A stretch of DNA of 64,000 nucleotides from Pseudomonas sessilinigenes (GCF_003850565.1 NZ_CP027706.1:5766001-5830000); one strand, 5' to 3'. Numbered from the stretch's first letter, positions 20,622-30,331 are shown. Program-made: numbers and translations. Notes: a model not told the origin generated them from the letters alone.

Positions 20622-21635
20622 ATGAGCTATCGCCTCCTCGGCCACTCCGGCCTCAAGGTTTCCAGCCTGACCCTGGGCACCATGATGTTCGGTGAGCAGA
20701 CCAGCACCGAAGACTCGCTGCGCATCATCGACAAGGCCTGGGACCAAGGGATCAACTTCATCGATACCGCTGACGTCTATACCCAGGGCCGCTCCGAGGA
20801 AATCGTCGGTGAAGCCATCGCCAGGCATCGCCATGAGTGGGTCCTGGCCTCCAAGGTCGGCTTCGGCCCCACGGACGGCGTGCCCAACCGCAGCGGCCTG
20901 AGCCGCAAGCACATCTTCAATGCCATCGAAGCCAGCCTGACGCGACTGGGTACCGATTACCTGGATATCTACTACCTGCACCGCGAGGACCACGGCACGC
21001 CGCTGGAGGTGAGCATCGCGGCCATTGGCGACCTGCTGCGCCAGGGCAAGATCCGCCACTGGGGGCTGTCCAACTATCGGGGCTGGCGGATCGCCGACGC
21101 GGTACGCATTGCCGACCAGTTGGGTGTGGAGCGCCCGATCGTCAGCCAACCCTTGTACAACATCGTCAATCGCCAGGCCGAGGCCGAGCAGATCACCGCA
21201 GCCCGTGCCTATGGCCTGGGGGTGGTGCCCTACAGCCCGCTGGCCCGCGGCGTGCTCAGTGGCAAGTACGCACCCGATGCGGCCCCGGACAGCGGCAGCC
21301 GGGCCGGGCGCCAGGACAAGCGCATCCTGGAGACCGAATGGCGCGTGGAGTCCCTGCGCATTGCCCAGCAGATCCAGCAATACGCCCAGGGCCGAGGGGT
21401 CGGGATCGTCGAGTTCGCCATTGCCTGGGTGCTGAACAACCAGGCCGTGAGCTCAGCCATCGTCGGCCCTCGCACCGAGGCCCAGTGGGATACCTATACC
21501 CAGGCCCTGGCTGTACAGATCAGTGCCGAGGACGAGGCCTTCATCGATTCCCTGGTCACGCCGGGGCACGCTTCGACCCCAGGGTTCAACGATGTCAGCC
21601 ACTTCGTCCCGGGACGCTTCGCCCGCCTGGACTGA
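20622..21635 (+). CDS. Aldo/keto reductase
   Basis: 337-aa NADPH-dependent (beta/alpha)8 barrel. It has the catalytic Asp/Tyr pair in FIDTADVYTQGRSEEIVGEA, the Lys in WVLASKVGFGP and the His in YYLHREDHGTP. The late NADPH-binding block AIVGPRTEAQWD is present. It is similar to YajO/Tas-type reductases that act on aldehydes. The physiological substrate is unknown. It starts after AAGGACTTCGCACC and stands alone between LysR and RarD. Confidence 0.88.
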   Translation: MSYRLLGHSGLKVSSLTLGTMMFGEQTSTEDSLRIIDKAWDQGINFIDTADVYTQGRSEEIVGEAIARHRHEWVLASKVGFGPTDGVPNRSGLSRKHIFNAIEASLTRLGTDYLDIYYLHREDHGTPLEVSIAAIGDLLRQGKIRHWGLSNYRGWRIADAVRIADQLGVERPIVSQPLYNIVNRQAEAEQITAARAYGLGVVPYSPLARGVLSGKYAPDAAPDSGSRAGRQDKRILETEWRVESLRIAQQIQQYAQGRGVGIVEFAIAWVLNNQAVSSAIVGPRTEAQWDTYTQALAVQISAEDEAFIDSLVTPGHASTPGFNDVSHFVPGRFARLD

Positions 21636-21821
21636 GCCGCGCCAGTGGCAGCGCAAGGGTCGCCACCGGCGGCTTCCGAGCGCTGCCTGTGGCACAAACG
21701 AAACAATATCCCTCGGGGATGTCGCAAACAGAGCAAAAATTTCGCGCCAAACCCTCTATATTGCCCCCGCTTATTTCCCCTACTCCGTGCGCGCTGCGCA
21801 TCCGGGTCTTACGAGGACAGT

Positions 21822-22703
21822 GTGTCGAAAGGTATTGCGTTATCGGTCTTGGCGTCGGTGCTGTTTGCCGTCATGTATTTCTATACGTCGCTGCTGGCTC
21901 CCCTCACCGGGGTGGAGATCTTTGGTTGGCGAATGCTCCTCACCCTCCCCTGCATGACCGTGTTCATGCTGTTGACCGGTGAATGGCGACGGGTCGGCGA
22001 AGTGTTGCGCCGGGTACGCGACACTCCAGTCATGGCCCTGGCGCTGCTGTTGTCCTCGGCCCTGGTGGGTGTGCAGTTGTGGTTGTTCATGTGGGCACCG
22101 CTCAACGGCTACAGCCTGGATGTGTCCCAAGGCTACTTCCTGCTGCCGCTGACGATGATCCTCACCGGACGCATCGTCTACGGCGAACACCTGTCCTGGT
22201 TGCAGAAGGTCGCCGCGTTCCTGGCGTGCGTCGGCGTACTCAACGAGCTGTACCAGGTGGGCAGTTTCTCCTGGGCGACCCTGGTGGTGGCGGTGGGTTA
22301 CCCACTGTATTTCGTCTTGCGCCGGCGCTTGCAAAGCGATCATTTGGGCGGCCTGTGGCTGGACATGGCGTTGTTGATACCGGTGGCGCTGTGGTTCGTG
22401 CAAAGCGGTGAACAAGGCTTCGCCGTGCTGGAGGCCTACCCCCGCCTGTACCTGTTGATTCCCTTGTTGGGCCTGATCAGCGCCTCGGCCCTGGTGTGCT
22501 ACATCATCGCCAGCCGCCAGCTGGCCTTCAGCCTGTTCGGCCTGCTCAGCTACGTGGAGCCGGTGCTCCTGCTGTGCGTGGCGCTGCTGCTGGGAGAAAG
22601 CATCAAGGATAGGCAATGGCTGACGTACGTGCCGATCTGGCTGGCGGTAGTGGTGCTGATCATCGAGGGCGCACGCCATCTGCTGCGCCAGCGTCGCAGG
22701 TGA
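21822..22703 (+). CDS. rarD: RarD-type EamA/DMT transporter
   Basis: 293 aa, ten hydrophobic segments in the two-repeat EamA pattern. The start is the GTG at 21822 (VSKGIALSVLASVLFAVMYFY), preceded by ACGAGGA. The family start is closely similar; the longer frame to 21645 would add 59 residues with no membrane character. RarD proteins are inner-membrane exporters of unsettled substrate. Convergent with the hpaR-like gene. Confidence 0.83.
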   Translation: MSKGIALSVLASVLFAVMYFYTSLLAPLTGVEIFGWRMLLTLPCMTVFMLLTGEWRRVGEVLRRVRDTPVMALALLLSSALVGVQLWLFMWAPLNGYSLDVSQGYFLLPLTMILTGRIVYGEHLSWLQKVAAFLACVGVLNELYQVGSFSWATLVVAVGYPLYFVLRRRLQSDHLGGLWLDMALLIPVALWFVQSGEQGFAVLEAYPRLYLLIPLLGLISASALVCYIIASRQLAFSLFGLLSYVEPVLLLCVALLLGESIKDRQWLTYVPIWLAVVVLIIEGARHLLRQRRR

Positions 22704-22802
22704 TGCTCTTGAAGGTGGGTAAAAGAGCCTGGGGCAAGGCCCCGAGGGCCCTCGTGCAGTCCCGCCCTGACTGAAGCACGGCCACGGCCGTGCCAAGCTT
22801 CG

Positions 22803-23225
22803 TCAGGGTTTGATCTGCTTCAGTTCGTTGAGCAGGGCCAGCAGGGCCTGCATCTTGTCTTCGCCGAACTGCTGCTGGATCCTCTGGTAGTTGACCTCCA
22901 TGTCGTCGCTCATCGACTCGAAGCAGGTGTGGCCCCTCTCGGTCAGGGTAATGAACAGGCGGCGCTGGTCTTCCGGGGATTTGCGCCGACTGACGTATTC
23001 GTCACGCTCCAGGCGGGTCAGCACTCCGGTCATGCTCGGCGGCAGGATGCAGGCCATCTTCGCCAGCTGGTGACTCTCCAGTTCGCCGTTCTGGCGCAGG
23101 ATGCGAATCACCCGCCATTGCTGCTCGGTCAGGTCGTGCTGGTTCAGGGAAGGACGGAAAAACGCCATGGCGGCCTCACGGGCCTGTAGCAGGGTCAGGG
23201 TCAGGGAAGGTCTGGGTGTTTTCAT
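22803..23225 (-). CDS. hpaR: HpaR-like MarR family repressor
   Basis: 140 aa. It has the HpaR-type N-terminus SLTLTLLQAREAAMAFFRPSL and the central winged-helix region LTEQQWRVIRILRQNGELES...ILPPSMTGVLTRLERDEYVSRRKSPEDQRRLFI. HpaR represses the homoprotocatechuate meta-cleavage operon and its own gene. Here it lies ~9 kb from the hpa operon and next to hppD, both tyrosine/4-hydroxyphenyl compound pathways. A matching operator precedes it (23265-23276). The Shine-Dalgarno is weak. Confidence 0.85.
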   Translation of the reverse strand: MKTPRPSLTLTLLQAREAAMAFFRPSLNQHDLTEQQWRVIRILRQNGELESHQLAKMACILPPSMTGVLTRLERDEYVSRRKSPEDQRRLFITLTERGHTCFESMSDDMEVNYQRIQQQFGEDKMQALLALLNELKQIKP

Positions 23226-23264
23226 CGCGGCACAGGTCAGGGCTGGGAAACAAAGGCGAGAACA

Positions 23265-23276
23265 TTAACACATTCA
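23265..23276. promoter_or_regulatory. Putative HpaR autoregulatory operator
   Basis: TTAACACATTCA, 40 bp upstream of the hpaR-like start, differs by one base from the core of the second hpaG1 operator (TTAACACATTAA). Sharing of this MarR-type half-site pair between the two promoters supports HpaR control of both. Binding has not been shown. Confidence 0.5.
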
Positions 23277-23292
23277 CAATCGCCAACCGACA

Positions 23293-23331
23293 GGCAAAAC
23301 AAAGCCCGGCCAGGAAAGACCTGGCCGGGCT
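23293..23331 (-). terminator. Intrinsic terminator after hpd
   Basis: A 12-bp perfect stem AGCCCGGCCAGG / CCTGGCCGGGCT with a 5-nt loop (23303-23331). On the minus strand it is followed by a T-rich run (TTGTTTTG), which fits termination of hpd transcription. Confidence 0.85.
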
Positions 23332-23353
23332 CTGGATTCAGGCCTTGTGGGGA

Positions 23354-24430
23354 TTACTCGGTAGCGAGCACACCACGACGTACCTGGTCGCGTTCGATCG
23401 ATTCGAACAGCGCCTTGAAGTTGCCCTCGCCGAAGCCATCGTCGCCTTTACGCTGGATGAATTCGAAGAACACCGGGCCCATCAGGGTTTCCGAGAAGAT
23501 CTGCAGCAGCAGGCGCTTGTCTTCTTTATCCGACGCACCGTCGAGCAGGATGCCGCGCGATTGCAGTTGATCAACCGGCTCGCCGTGGTTTGGCAGGCGA
23601 CCTTCGAGCATTTCGTAGTAGGTATCAGGCGGTGCGGTCATGAAGCGCATGCCGATCTTCTTCAGGGCGTCCCAGGTCTTGACCAGGTCGTCGGTGAGGA
23701 AGGCCACGTGCTGGATGCCTTCGCCGTTGAACTGCATCAGGAACTCTTCGATCTGGCCTGCGCCCTTGGACGATTCCTCGTTCAGCGGGATGCGGATCAT
23801 GCCGTCCGGAGCGGTCATGGCCTTGGAAGTCAGGCCGGTGTACTCGCCCTTGATGTCGAAGTAGCGGATCTCGCGGAAGTTGAACAGCTTCTCGTAGAAA
23901 CCGGCCCAGTAGGCCATGCGCCCGCGATACACGTTGTGGGTCAGGTGGTCGATGATCTTCAGGCCCGCACCTGGTGGGTTGCGGTCCACGCCTTCGAGGA
24001 ACACGAAGTCGATGTCATAGATCGAGCTGCCTTCGCCGTAGCGGTCGATCAGGTACAACGGCGCGCCGCCGATGCCCTTGATCGCCGGCAGGTTCAGCTC
24101 CATCGGGCCGGTGGCGACGTGGATCGGCTGCGCACCCAGTTCCAGGGCGCGGGCGTAGGCCTGCTGGGCGTTCTTGACGCGGAACGCCATGCCGCATACC
24201 GACGGGCCGTGTTCTGCGGCGAAGTAGGAAGCGATGCTGTGGGGTTCGTTGTTGAGGATCAGGTTGATCGCGCCTTGGCGATACAGGTGCACGTCTTTTG
24301 AACGATGGGTCGCGACTTTGGTGAAACCCATGATCTCGAAGATCGGCTCGAGGGTATTGGGGGTGGGCGATGCGAATTCGATGAATTCAAAGCCCATCAG
24401 GCCCATCGGGTTTTCAAAGATATCTGCCAT
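23354..24430 (-). CDS. hpd: 4-hydroxyphenylpyruvate dioxygenase
   Basis: 358-aa Fe(II) enzyme of the VOC superfamily converting 4-hydroxyphenylpyruvate to homogentisate. Iron ligands are visible as His in [11 protein letters not shown], His in [11 protein letters not shown] and Glu near the C-terminus in [21 protein letters not shown]. Length is normal for the bacterial enzyme. The start follows GAGGCGCCAACC. The hpaR-like gene lies downstream on the same strand beyond a terminator. Homogentisate dioxygenase genes are not in the window. Confidence 0.95.
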   Translation of the reverse strand: MADIFENPMGLMGFEFIEFASPTPNTLEPIFEIMGFTKVATHRSKDVHLYRQGAINLILNNEPHSIASYFAAEHGPSVCGMAFRVKNAQQAYARALELGAQPIHVATGPMELNLPAIKGIGGAPLYLIDRYGEGSSIYDIDFVFLEGVDRNPPGAGLKIIDHLTHNVYRGRMAYWAGFYEKLFNFREIRYFDIKGEYTGLTSKAMTAPDGMIRIPLNEESSKGAGQIEEFLMQFNGEGIQHVAFLTDDLVKTWDALKKIGMRFMTAPPDTYYEMLEGRLPNHGEPVDQLQSRGILLDGASDKEDKRLLLQIFSETLMGPVFFEFIQRKGDDGFGEGNFKALFESIERDQVRRGVLATE

Positions 24431-24455
24431 GGTTGGCGCCTCATCATATTTTTAG

Positions 24456-24473
24456 AATTAACGGAACGTTAGT
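24456..24473. promoter_or_regulatory. Inverted repeat in the hpd promoter region
   Basis: AATTAACG-GAA-CGTTAGTT, 7 of 8 arm bases paired, lies about 26 bp upstream of the hpd start. The CGTTAA half-site also occurs in the hpa operators (6654, 6674), so the same or a related regulator might bind. This is inference from sequence only. The rest of the AT-rich 247-bp spacer to the DMT gene shows no gene. Confidence 0.35.
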
Positions 24474-24677
24474 TGTTATCAATGCTGAGGAAGGCAGGTG
24501 GTGCGCAGGAAATGCCCCGCACGCTGCGCGCGAGGAAGTCACCATAGATGAGTTGGAATCCGAGAATCTTCATATCGGTCCTGTCTTGCCGGCTGGCCAG
24601 GCTTCTGCTGCCAGAAGACTTTATTATTGTATGCGTAACCAGATTCTACACAGCGTAAAAGCCTTTGTCCGCACTCT

Positions 24678-25640
24678 TTATAAAATCGTCTTTCTTGCCC
24701 CGCTCGCAAGGGGTTTGTTGCACTGGTAGATGCCTCCCAGGATCAACGCTGCGCCGAACGCCATCACCAGGCTCAGTTGCTCCCCGAGCAGCACGGCACC
24801 GAGGATCACCGCTGTCAGTGGATTAAGGGCGATGAACACCCCAGAGCGGGTTGCTCCGATTCGCCGCAAACCGTCGTAGTACCAGATGTAGGCCAGCGCT
24901 GAACCCAATACGCCCAGGTACAGCAGGCTCAAGCCCTGGGCCAGGTCCAGGCCAAGCACTGCCTGCAGGTCGAACTCGCCGCGGGCCAGGGTCGCGGCGC
25001 ACAACATCAAGGTGCCCATCACCACCGAGTAGGTCACCGTCTGCAAGGGCCCCAGGCTCTGGTTCAAGCCCTTGGAAAACAGCGAGTACACTCCCCAGCC
25101 CAAGACACAGCCAAGGATCAGCAGGTCGCCCCGCCAGCTCCCTGCCTGGCTGATCAAGGCCGAGGGATCACGGCTGCAGATCACCAGGGCCGCGCCCCCC
25201 AGGCACAGGGAGACCCCCAGCAGCTTGCGTCGACTCAAGCGCTCCTTGAACAACGCCCAGGACGCCAGGGCGATCACCGCCGGGTTCAGCGCGACGATCA
25301 ACGAGGCCCGCGAGGCGTTGATCTGCTGCAGGCCCAGGAAGAAACACAGGTTGTAGAAGAAGATTCCGGAAAAGCCCAGCACCGCCAACTGGCCCAGTTG
25401 CCGAAGGCTCGGGCGGGCCAGCGGGATGCGTGCAATGGCCATGAAGCCAAGCAGGGCCAGGCTGGCCAGGAGAAACCGCAGGCTGGCGGCCAGCAACGGC
25501 GATAGCCCCGAGGCCAGGTAACGTCCCGCCACGAAGGTGCCGCCCCAAATCATGGTGACCGCCGCCAGCTTGCAGTACACCGTCAGGTCGCTATGCCTGG
25601 CCACCAGGGAATCATGAACGCTGCTTTCACTCATATTCAT
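24678..25640 (-). CDS. DMT (EamA) superfamily transporter
   Basis: 320 aa with ten predicted membrane helices in two EamA repeats (first repeat begins LAAVTMIWGGTFVAGRYLASG; second begins GDLLILGCVLGWGVYSLFSKG). Likely an exporter of amino acids or metabolites. It is divergent from a LysR gene across 77 bp, the usual arrangement for a regulated exporter. The ATG at 25640 follows a weak GAG; an ATG two codons later is possible. Confidence 0.82.
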   Translation of the reverse strand: MNMSESSVHDSLVARHSDLTVYCKLAAVTMIWGGTFVAGRYLASGLSPLLAASLRFLLASLALLGFMAIARIPLARPSLRQLGQLAVLGFSGIFFYNLCFFLGLQQINASRASLIVALNPAVIALASWALFKERLSRRKLLGVSLCLGGAALVICSRDPSALISQAGSWRGDLLILGCVLGWGVYSLFSKGLNQSLGPLQTVTYSVVMGTLMLCAATLARGEFDLQAVLGLDLAQGLSLLYLGVLGSALAYIWYYDGLRRIGATRSGVFIALNPLTAVILGAVLLGEQLSLVMAFGAALILGGIYQCNKPLASGARKTIL

Positions 25641-25717
25641 CGCACTCGGGAGAAGGGTTTGTATTGCCAGCGCATTCTTTGTCTAATACCCAATCATCGT
25701 AAAATGAGCTTTTACTC

Positions 25718-26611
25718 ATGACCCTGACCCAGTTGGAAATCTTCTCCCGGGTAGCCGAACTCCAAGGGTTCACCAGCGCTGCAACGCGCCTGGGCATCAG
25801 CCAGTCGGCCGTGTCCCATGCCATTCGCGCCCTGGAACAGGAGCTGGGGGTCGAGCTGTTCCACCGGCACCAGGCCCAGGTCGAACTCACCGATATTGGC
25901 CAGCAATTGCTGACACGTGCCCGGGGCATGCTCGGCCTGGCAGCGACGTTGGAACAGGAGGCAGCCGATGCCCGGGGCATGAAGCGTGGCACCTTGCGCA
26001 TCGGTTCGTTCGGCCCTAGCTCTTCCATCCGGCTGCTACCCCCGATCCTCGCGCAATTTCGCAGCCAGTACCCGGGCATCGAGGTGCACATCGACGAGGG
26101 GCCGGATCGACAGGTCCTGCAGTGGCTGGAGGAGCGGCGCATCGATCTGGGTTTCGTCGTGCAGCCCCAGGAACGCTTCGATACCTTTGCCCTGGCGGAG
26201 GATCAGTTGGTGGCACTGCTTCCAGCCGAGCACCCGCTGGCCCAGGAACCCCAGGTACGTCTGGAACAGTTGTGCAACGATCCATTCGTGCTGACCGAGG
26301 CGGGGTCCTCAGAGCTGGTTTCGCGATTGTTCATCGGTGCCGGGCTCAAACCCAATATCCGCTATCGCTGCTCACAATTGCTCAGCACCCTGGAAACCGT
26401 GGCACGAGGCGACGCTTTGAGCATCGTCGCCCAGTTTTCATTGCCCCAAGGGACAGATCCACGTTATACAAACCGGCCACTGGAACCGACAGTGCAACGC
26501 AGGATCGCCATCGCGGTGCTGGACCGACGCCAGTCCTCACCTGCAACGCTGGCCTTCATCGACCTTGCCCAACGTCTCTATGGCCAGGCAAAGCCGTCTA
26601 TCCTGCGATGA
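25718..26611 (+). CDS. LysR family transcriptional regulator
   Basis: 297 aa. The N-terminal helix-turn-helix MTLTQLEIFSRVAELQGFTSAATRLGISQSAVSHAIRALEQELGVELF is typical. The effector domain begins near residue 90 (GTLRIGSFGPSSSIRLLPPIL). It probably controls the divergent DMT transporter. Its 3' end is 61 bp before the EAL gene. Confidence 0.88.
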   Translation: MTLTQLEIFSRVAELQGFTSAATRLGISQSAVSHAIRALEQELGVELFHRHQAQVELTDIGQQLLTRARGMLGLAATLEQEAADARGMKRGTLRIGSFGPSSSIRLLPPILAQFRSQYPGIEVHIDEGPDRQVLQWLEERRIDLGFVVQPQERFDTFALAEDQLVALLPAEHPLAQEPQVRLEQLCNDPFVLTEAGSSELVSRLFIGAGLKPNIRYRCSQLLSTLETVARGDALSIVAQFSLPQGTDPRYTNRPLEPTVQRRIAIAVLDRRQSSPATLAFIDLAQRLYGQAKPSILR

Positions 26612-26672
26612 TTGCAATACCGGCTCCCAAGCGGCATCGCGTCGCGCCCCTCTCCTGCCACAGGTCCGACCC

Positions 26673-28211
26673 ATGCCGCTGACCGCCAAAGGTCCACTTA
26701 CACACGCCACCCGCAGTTTCTGGACCCTGATGGCGATACTCCTGCCAATCGTGCTCGGTGCCGTCATTCTCTATTTCCAGGCGCAACGTACGCTGCTGCG
26801 CTCCAGCCTGGAAACCGCCGAGGAGGCCATCGAGCAGTTCGACCAGATGCTGGACCACACCGACAGCGCCACCCGCGCGTTGCTGCCCCTGGCCGGGCAA
26901 GATTGCAACGCTGCGCAGCAACTGGCGCTGCGCGAACAAGTCACCCGTCTGCCGTGGGTGCGCTCCACCAACCTGGTATGGCGCAACAACAACTATTGCA
27001 GTTCCTACCTGGGCAACTACGCCGCGTCCCTCGACCCCGGGAACTATGTGGATGGCCGGCTACAACTGATGGACGGCAACCATCTCACTCCCGACACCCC
27101 GCTACTGGTCTATCGCTTGAGTGACGGGGAAGGTGCTGCGCTGGCAGCCATCAACGGTTATCACCCGACCAATACCCTGCGCATGCTCAACCGCTTCGCC
27201 CAATTGCACTTGCAAGTGGGCCAGCATTGGCTGTCCAGCGACGGTCAGGTGCGCGATGGCATTGCGCCCCGGGCCGCCGTGGCCAATCAATACCTGGAGT
27301 CGTCGCGCTACCCCTATAGTGTCGACGCCGGCTTTGCCGAAGGTAGTGTCTGGCACTACATGAGGAGCCAGTACCCGGCGCTGTTCAGCTTGCTGATCTT
27401 TCTCGGAACCGCCGCAGGCGCCCTCGCCCATTGGCTGCAAAAACGTGCCGTCTCCCCTAGCCATGAACTGCGCAGGGCGCTGGGGGCCCGGGAGTTCATC
27501 CCGTACTTCCAGCCGGTGGTGCGTAGCGATAGCTTGCAATGGGCGGGTATCGAAGTGTTGATGCGCTGGCAGCATCCCAGGGAGGGATTGGTGCGTCCGG
27601 ACCTGTTCATTCCCTTCGCCGAGCACACAGGGCTGATCGTGCCCATGACGCGCTCGTTGCTGCAACAGACTCGGGAGGCCCTGGTGCCCTGCGCCGCCGA
27701 CTTCATCGATGGTTTCCATATCAATATCAACATCACCGCCCGCCATTGCCAGGATTTGCAATTACTGGAGGATTGCCGGGAGTTTCTCGCCGCGTTCGCG
27801 CCGGGCAAGGTGATCCTGGTGCTGGAGCTGACCGAACGCGAGCTGATCGAGCCCACCCCCGTCACCCAGCAATTGTTCAGCGCGCTGCACGAACTGGGGG
27901 TGATGATTGCCATCGACGATTTCGGCACCGGGCATTCCAGCCTGGGCTATCTGCGCAAGTTCAATGTCGATTATTTGAAGATCGACCAGAGCTTCGTTGC
28001 CATGATCGGCGCCGACGCGCTGTCGCTGCATATACTGGACAGCATTATCGAACTCTCGATCAAACTCGATCTAGGTATAGTCGCCGAAGGAGTTGAAACT
28101 CCCGAACAGCGTGACTATCTGCTGGACAAAGGCGTGCATTTTCTCCAGGGCTACTTGTTTGGACGGCCAATGCCCAGCAAGGAGTTTGTTAGGAGCATCG
28201 CGCGCCATTAA
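26673..28211 (+). CDS. CSS-motif EAL cyclic-di-GMP phosphodiesterase
   Basis: 512 aa. TM1 (about residues 16-35) and TM2 (about 230-250) flank a periplasmic CSS domain with C78 (QDCNAA) and the C109-S-S motif (YCSSY). The cytoplasmic EAL domain starts near residue 275. Key motifs read EVLMRW, NINITARH, ELTERELIE, IDDFGTGHSSLGYL, LKIDQSF and AEGVETPEQ, so the catalytic residues are present although the signature is EVL instead of EAL. In Enterobacteria such proteins sense periplasmic redox through the cysteine pair. The start is chosen for a proper TM1 leader. Confidence 0.9.
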   Translation: MPLTAKGPLTHATRSFWTLMAILLPIVLGAVILYFQAQRTLLRSSLETAEEAIEQFDQMLDHTDSATRALLPLAGQDCNAAQQLALREQVTRLPWVRSTNLVWRNNNYCSSYLGNYAASLDPGNYVDGRLQLMDGNHLTPDTPLLVYRLSDGEGAALAAINGYHPTNTLRMLNRFAQLHLQVGQHWLSSDGQVRDGIAPRAAVANQYLESSRYPYSVDAGFAEGSVWHYMRSQYPALFSLLIFLGTAAGALAHWLQKRAVSPSHELRRALGAREFIPYFQPVVRSDSLQWAGIEVLMRWQHPREGLVRPDLFIPFAEHTGLIVPMTRSLLQQTREALVPCAADFIDGFHININITARHCQDLQLLEDCREFLAAFAPGKVILVLELTERELIEPTPVTQQLFSALHELGVMIAIDDFGTGHSSLGYLRKFNVDYLKIDQSFVAMIGADALSLHILDSIIELSIKLDLGIVAEGVETPEQRDYLLDKGVHFLQGYLFGRPMPSKEFVRSIARH

Positions 28212-28452
28212 ATAGCCATACCTGAAAATAACGCTCGACACACAACTCAAGACCTGCACCGATTTGTATCAACTGGCAAATAGTCGATGAGCAAGAACAA
28301 CATGATTTACTCTCGGCGCATTAACTACTACAATTTTTCATGCCTGTACAAAATTCACAGGTAGGCCACTTAATCGAACCTTAACCAGTTCATGGCTTAT
28401 AGCTTTGTTTGTGGTTTGTATCAGCCAAAAATAGACTATTGGAGTGAAGATA

Positions 28453-28818
28453 TTGTCCAGACTTGCTGAATTTCGTGCTGCTGAAAAAGCACTTCAAGAA
28501 CAGCTCGCCCAGCTTGAGTCGCTGAAGAACGACGCCGGCCTCAAGAAGGAAATCGAGTTCGAGGAAAAACTCCAGGCCCTGATGAAGTCCTACGACAAGA
28601 ACCTGCGTGACATCATCGCGATCCTCGATCCAAACCTGGGCAAGGCCGGCTTGCCGCAGGCCAATGCGCCTAAACAGCGCCGCGCCCGTGTGGTCAAGGT
28701 CTACCAGAACCCGCACACCGGTGAACTGATTGAAACCAAGGGTGGCAATCATCGCGGCCTGAAAGCCTGGAAAGAGCAGTACGGCGCCGCCACTGTGGAC
28801 TCCTGGCTGCGCGCTTGA
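28453..28818 (+). CDS. MvaT/MvaU family H-NS-like nucleoid protein
   Basis: 121 aa. An N-terminal coiled-coil oligomerisation region (RLAEFRAAEKALQEQLAQLESLKNDAGLKKEIEFEEKL, given here as its limits 3-39) leads into a basic linker (KQRRARVVKV). The C-terminal DNA-binding part carries NPHTGE and TKGGNHRGLKAWKEQYG. It silences AT-rich horizontally acquired DNA. TTG at 28453 is preferred (gives MSRLAEFRAAEK with GGAG 8 nt upstream); a GTG three codons earlier overlaps that site. The 241-bp AT-rich upstream region holds no gene. Confidence 0.9.
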   Translation: MSRLAEFRAAEKALQEQLAQLESLKNDAGLKKEIEFEEKLQALMKSYDKNLRDIIAILDPNLGKAGLPQANAPKQRRARVVKVYQNPHTGELIETKGGNHRGLKAWKEQYGAATVDSWLRA

Positions 28819-28840
28819 ACAAAGCCGCACTCTGTCAAAG

Positions 28841-28863
28841 GCCCCGCATATGCGGGGCTTTTT
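28841..28863 (+). terminator. Intrinsic terminator after the MvaT-like gene
   Basis: GCCCCGCA-TA-TGCGGGGC, a perfect 8-bp stem with a 2-nt apex (it can open to a larger loop), followed by TTTTT, 22 bp after the stop codon. Confidence 0.85.
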
Positions 28864-29058
28864 ACATTCATCAGAATATTCTTATTGCTATCTGCATCTA
28901 AGGAAATATCGGCTGCACATCACCCCGCCCTACTGCCTCGAGGCCGCGCTACAAGCGGCCTGCAATAAGGCCAGGCGGCGAGCAACTTCTTGCTTAGTAC
29001 CTTTTCGATAACGAACCTGTAACACGCGAAAATCAAAGCCCTGACCTTGGAAACCCAT

Positions 29059-29586
29059 TTAAAGTTTCAGGTTATTTCGTATCGCGAGTATTTCTTCCCG
29101 ACTATCGGTATAAGCAGTCGCCTGGCCGGCGTATGAAAGTACATAGGCCTTATCTCCATCCAACGCCGCCACCAATGTTTGCGACAGTACATGCCGGCCG
29201 TTCTGGGTAATGGTGCAAGTGGTCTCCAATCCATCGAGACGACTCAACTGCGCAGCGTGGATCTTGTTGCACACACTCTGATAACCACCTTGGGCAAAAT
29301 CCTTTTGCACCGATTTGCGCATCTCCAACAACACCCCCTGAAGATTGACCACATGCCCACTAGCGACCTGAGTCATGGTCAACTCCATGACCATTTGCGG
29401 ATTGCCTGCTGCGTCATTCTTCACCGCCCGCTGCCGGGAAACCTTGGTCGTCGGGTCCTCACCCTGGGAAGGTATCGGCTCCACGATCCAACCCTGGGGC
29501 CAGGCGATCTCTGGATCGGCTTGCACTCCAGTGGCCAGCATGACCAGGAACAGCGAAGCGATCCGACATTTAAACGACTTGATCAT
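29059..29586 (-). CDS. DUF4946-like exported protein
   Basis: 175 aa with an N-terminal signal peptide (MIKSFKCRIASLFLVMLATGVQA). The mature part begins DPEIAWPQGWIVEPIP and has two cysteines (SVCNKIHA, ETTCTI) likely to form a disulfide in the periplasm. The layout matches the pseudomonad DUF4946 family of unknown function. ATG at 29586 is chosen because it begins the signal peptide. Isolated gene, facing away from gloA. Confidence 0.65.
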   Translation of the reverse strand: MIKSFKCRIASLFLVMLATGVQADPEIAWPQGWIVEPIPSQGEDPTTKVSRQRAVKNDAAGNPQMVMELTMTQVASGHVVNLQGVLLEMRKSVQKDFAQGGYQSVCNKIHAAQLSRLDGLETTCTITQNGRHVLSQTLVAALDGDKAYVLSYAGQATAYTDSREEILAIRNNLKL

Positions 29587-29782
29587 GTGAACGCACACCA
29601 AGGGAACGAACCTGGAAGTCTGAGCCTGGCGCCAGGAATGGGCAATACATCAGGAGCTTTGGGTTTGGCGCCATCCCAGGCAGTTGCGTATCATTGCCCC
29701 ATCCCAAGGATGTCCGAACCATTGCCTGGCAAGCAGTTGCCCGAGCCCGAGCAACTCCTTGCACTTTTTTTCAGGAGGGCCC

Positions 29783-30304
29783 ATGAGCCTCAACGAACTC
29801 AATACCTTTCCCGGCGTGACAGCCCAGCCCGATGCCGCTACTGCCCGCTTCGTCTTCAACCACACCATGCTGCGTGTCAAGGACATCACTCGCTCCTTGG
29901 ATTTCTACACCCGTGTCCTGGGGTTTTCCCTGGTAGAAAAACGTGACTTCCCTGAGGCCGAATTCAGCCTGTATTTCCTTGCGCTGGTGGACAAGGCACA
30001 GATTCCGACAGAGGCCGCTGCGCGCACCGAGTGGATGAAGTCGATCCCCGGCATTCTCGAACTGACTCACAACCACGGTACCGAGAACGATCCTGAGTTC
30101 GCCTACCATAACGGCAACACTGACCCACGCGGTTTCGGCCACATCTGCATCTCGGTACCGGATGTCGTCGCTGCCTGCGAACGTTTCGAAGCACTGGGCT
30201 GCGACTTCCAGAAACGACTGACCGACGGTCGCATGAAGAGCCTGGCCTTCATCAAGGACCCGGATGGCTACTGGGTCGAGATCATCCAGCCTGCTGAGCT
30301 GTAA
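29783..30304 (+). CDS. gloA: Lactoylglutathione lyase (glyoxalase I)
   Basis: 173 aa, the long glyoxalase I type. Metal ligands are expected at His in FNHTMLRVKD, Glu in ILELTHNHG, His in GFGHICISVPD and Glu in YWVEIIQPAEL. It isomerises the methylglyoxal-glutathione hemithioacetal to S-lactoylglutathione. The ATG at 29783 follows CAGGAGGG. The insert between FSLYFLALVDK and ILELTHN is of the zinc-type length. Confidence 0.93.
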   Translation: MSLNELNTFPGVTAQPDAATARFVFNHTMLRVKDITRSLDFYTRVLGFSLVEKRDFPEAEFSLYFLALVDKAQIPTEAAARTEWMKSIPGILELTHNHGTENDPEFAYHNGNTDPRGFGHICISVPDVVAACERFEALGCDFQKRLTDGRMKSLAFIKDPDGYWVEIIQPAEL

Positions 30305-30331
30305 GCACCCCGCCCTTTCCAGGGACAATAA

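Noticed and set aside
24433..24729. 98-codon plus-strand frame upstream of hpd
   Set aside because: It lies over the hpd promoter and the end of the DMT gene, without a family match or ribosome site.
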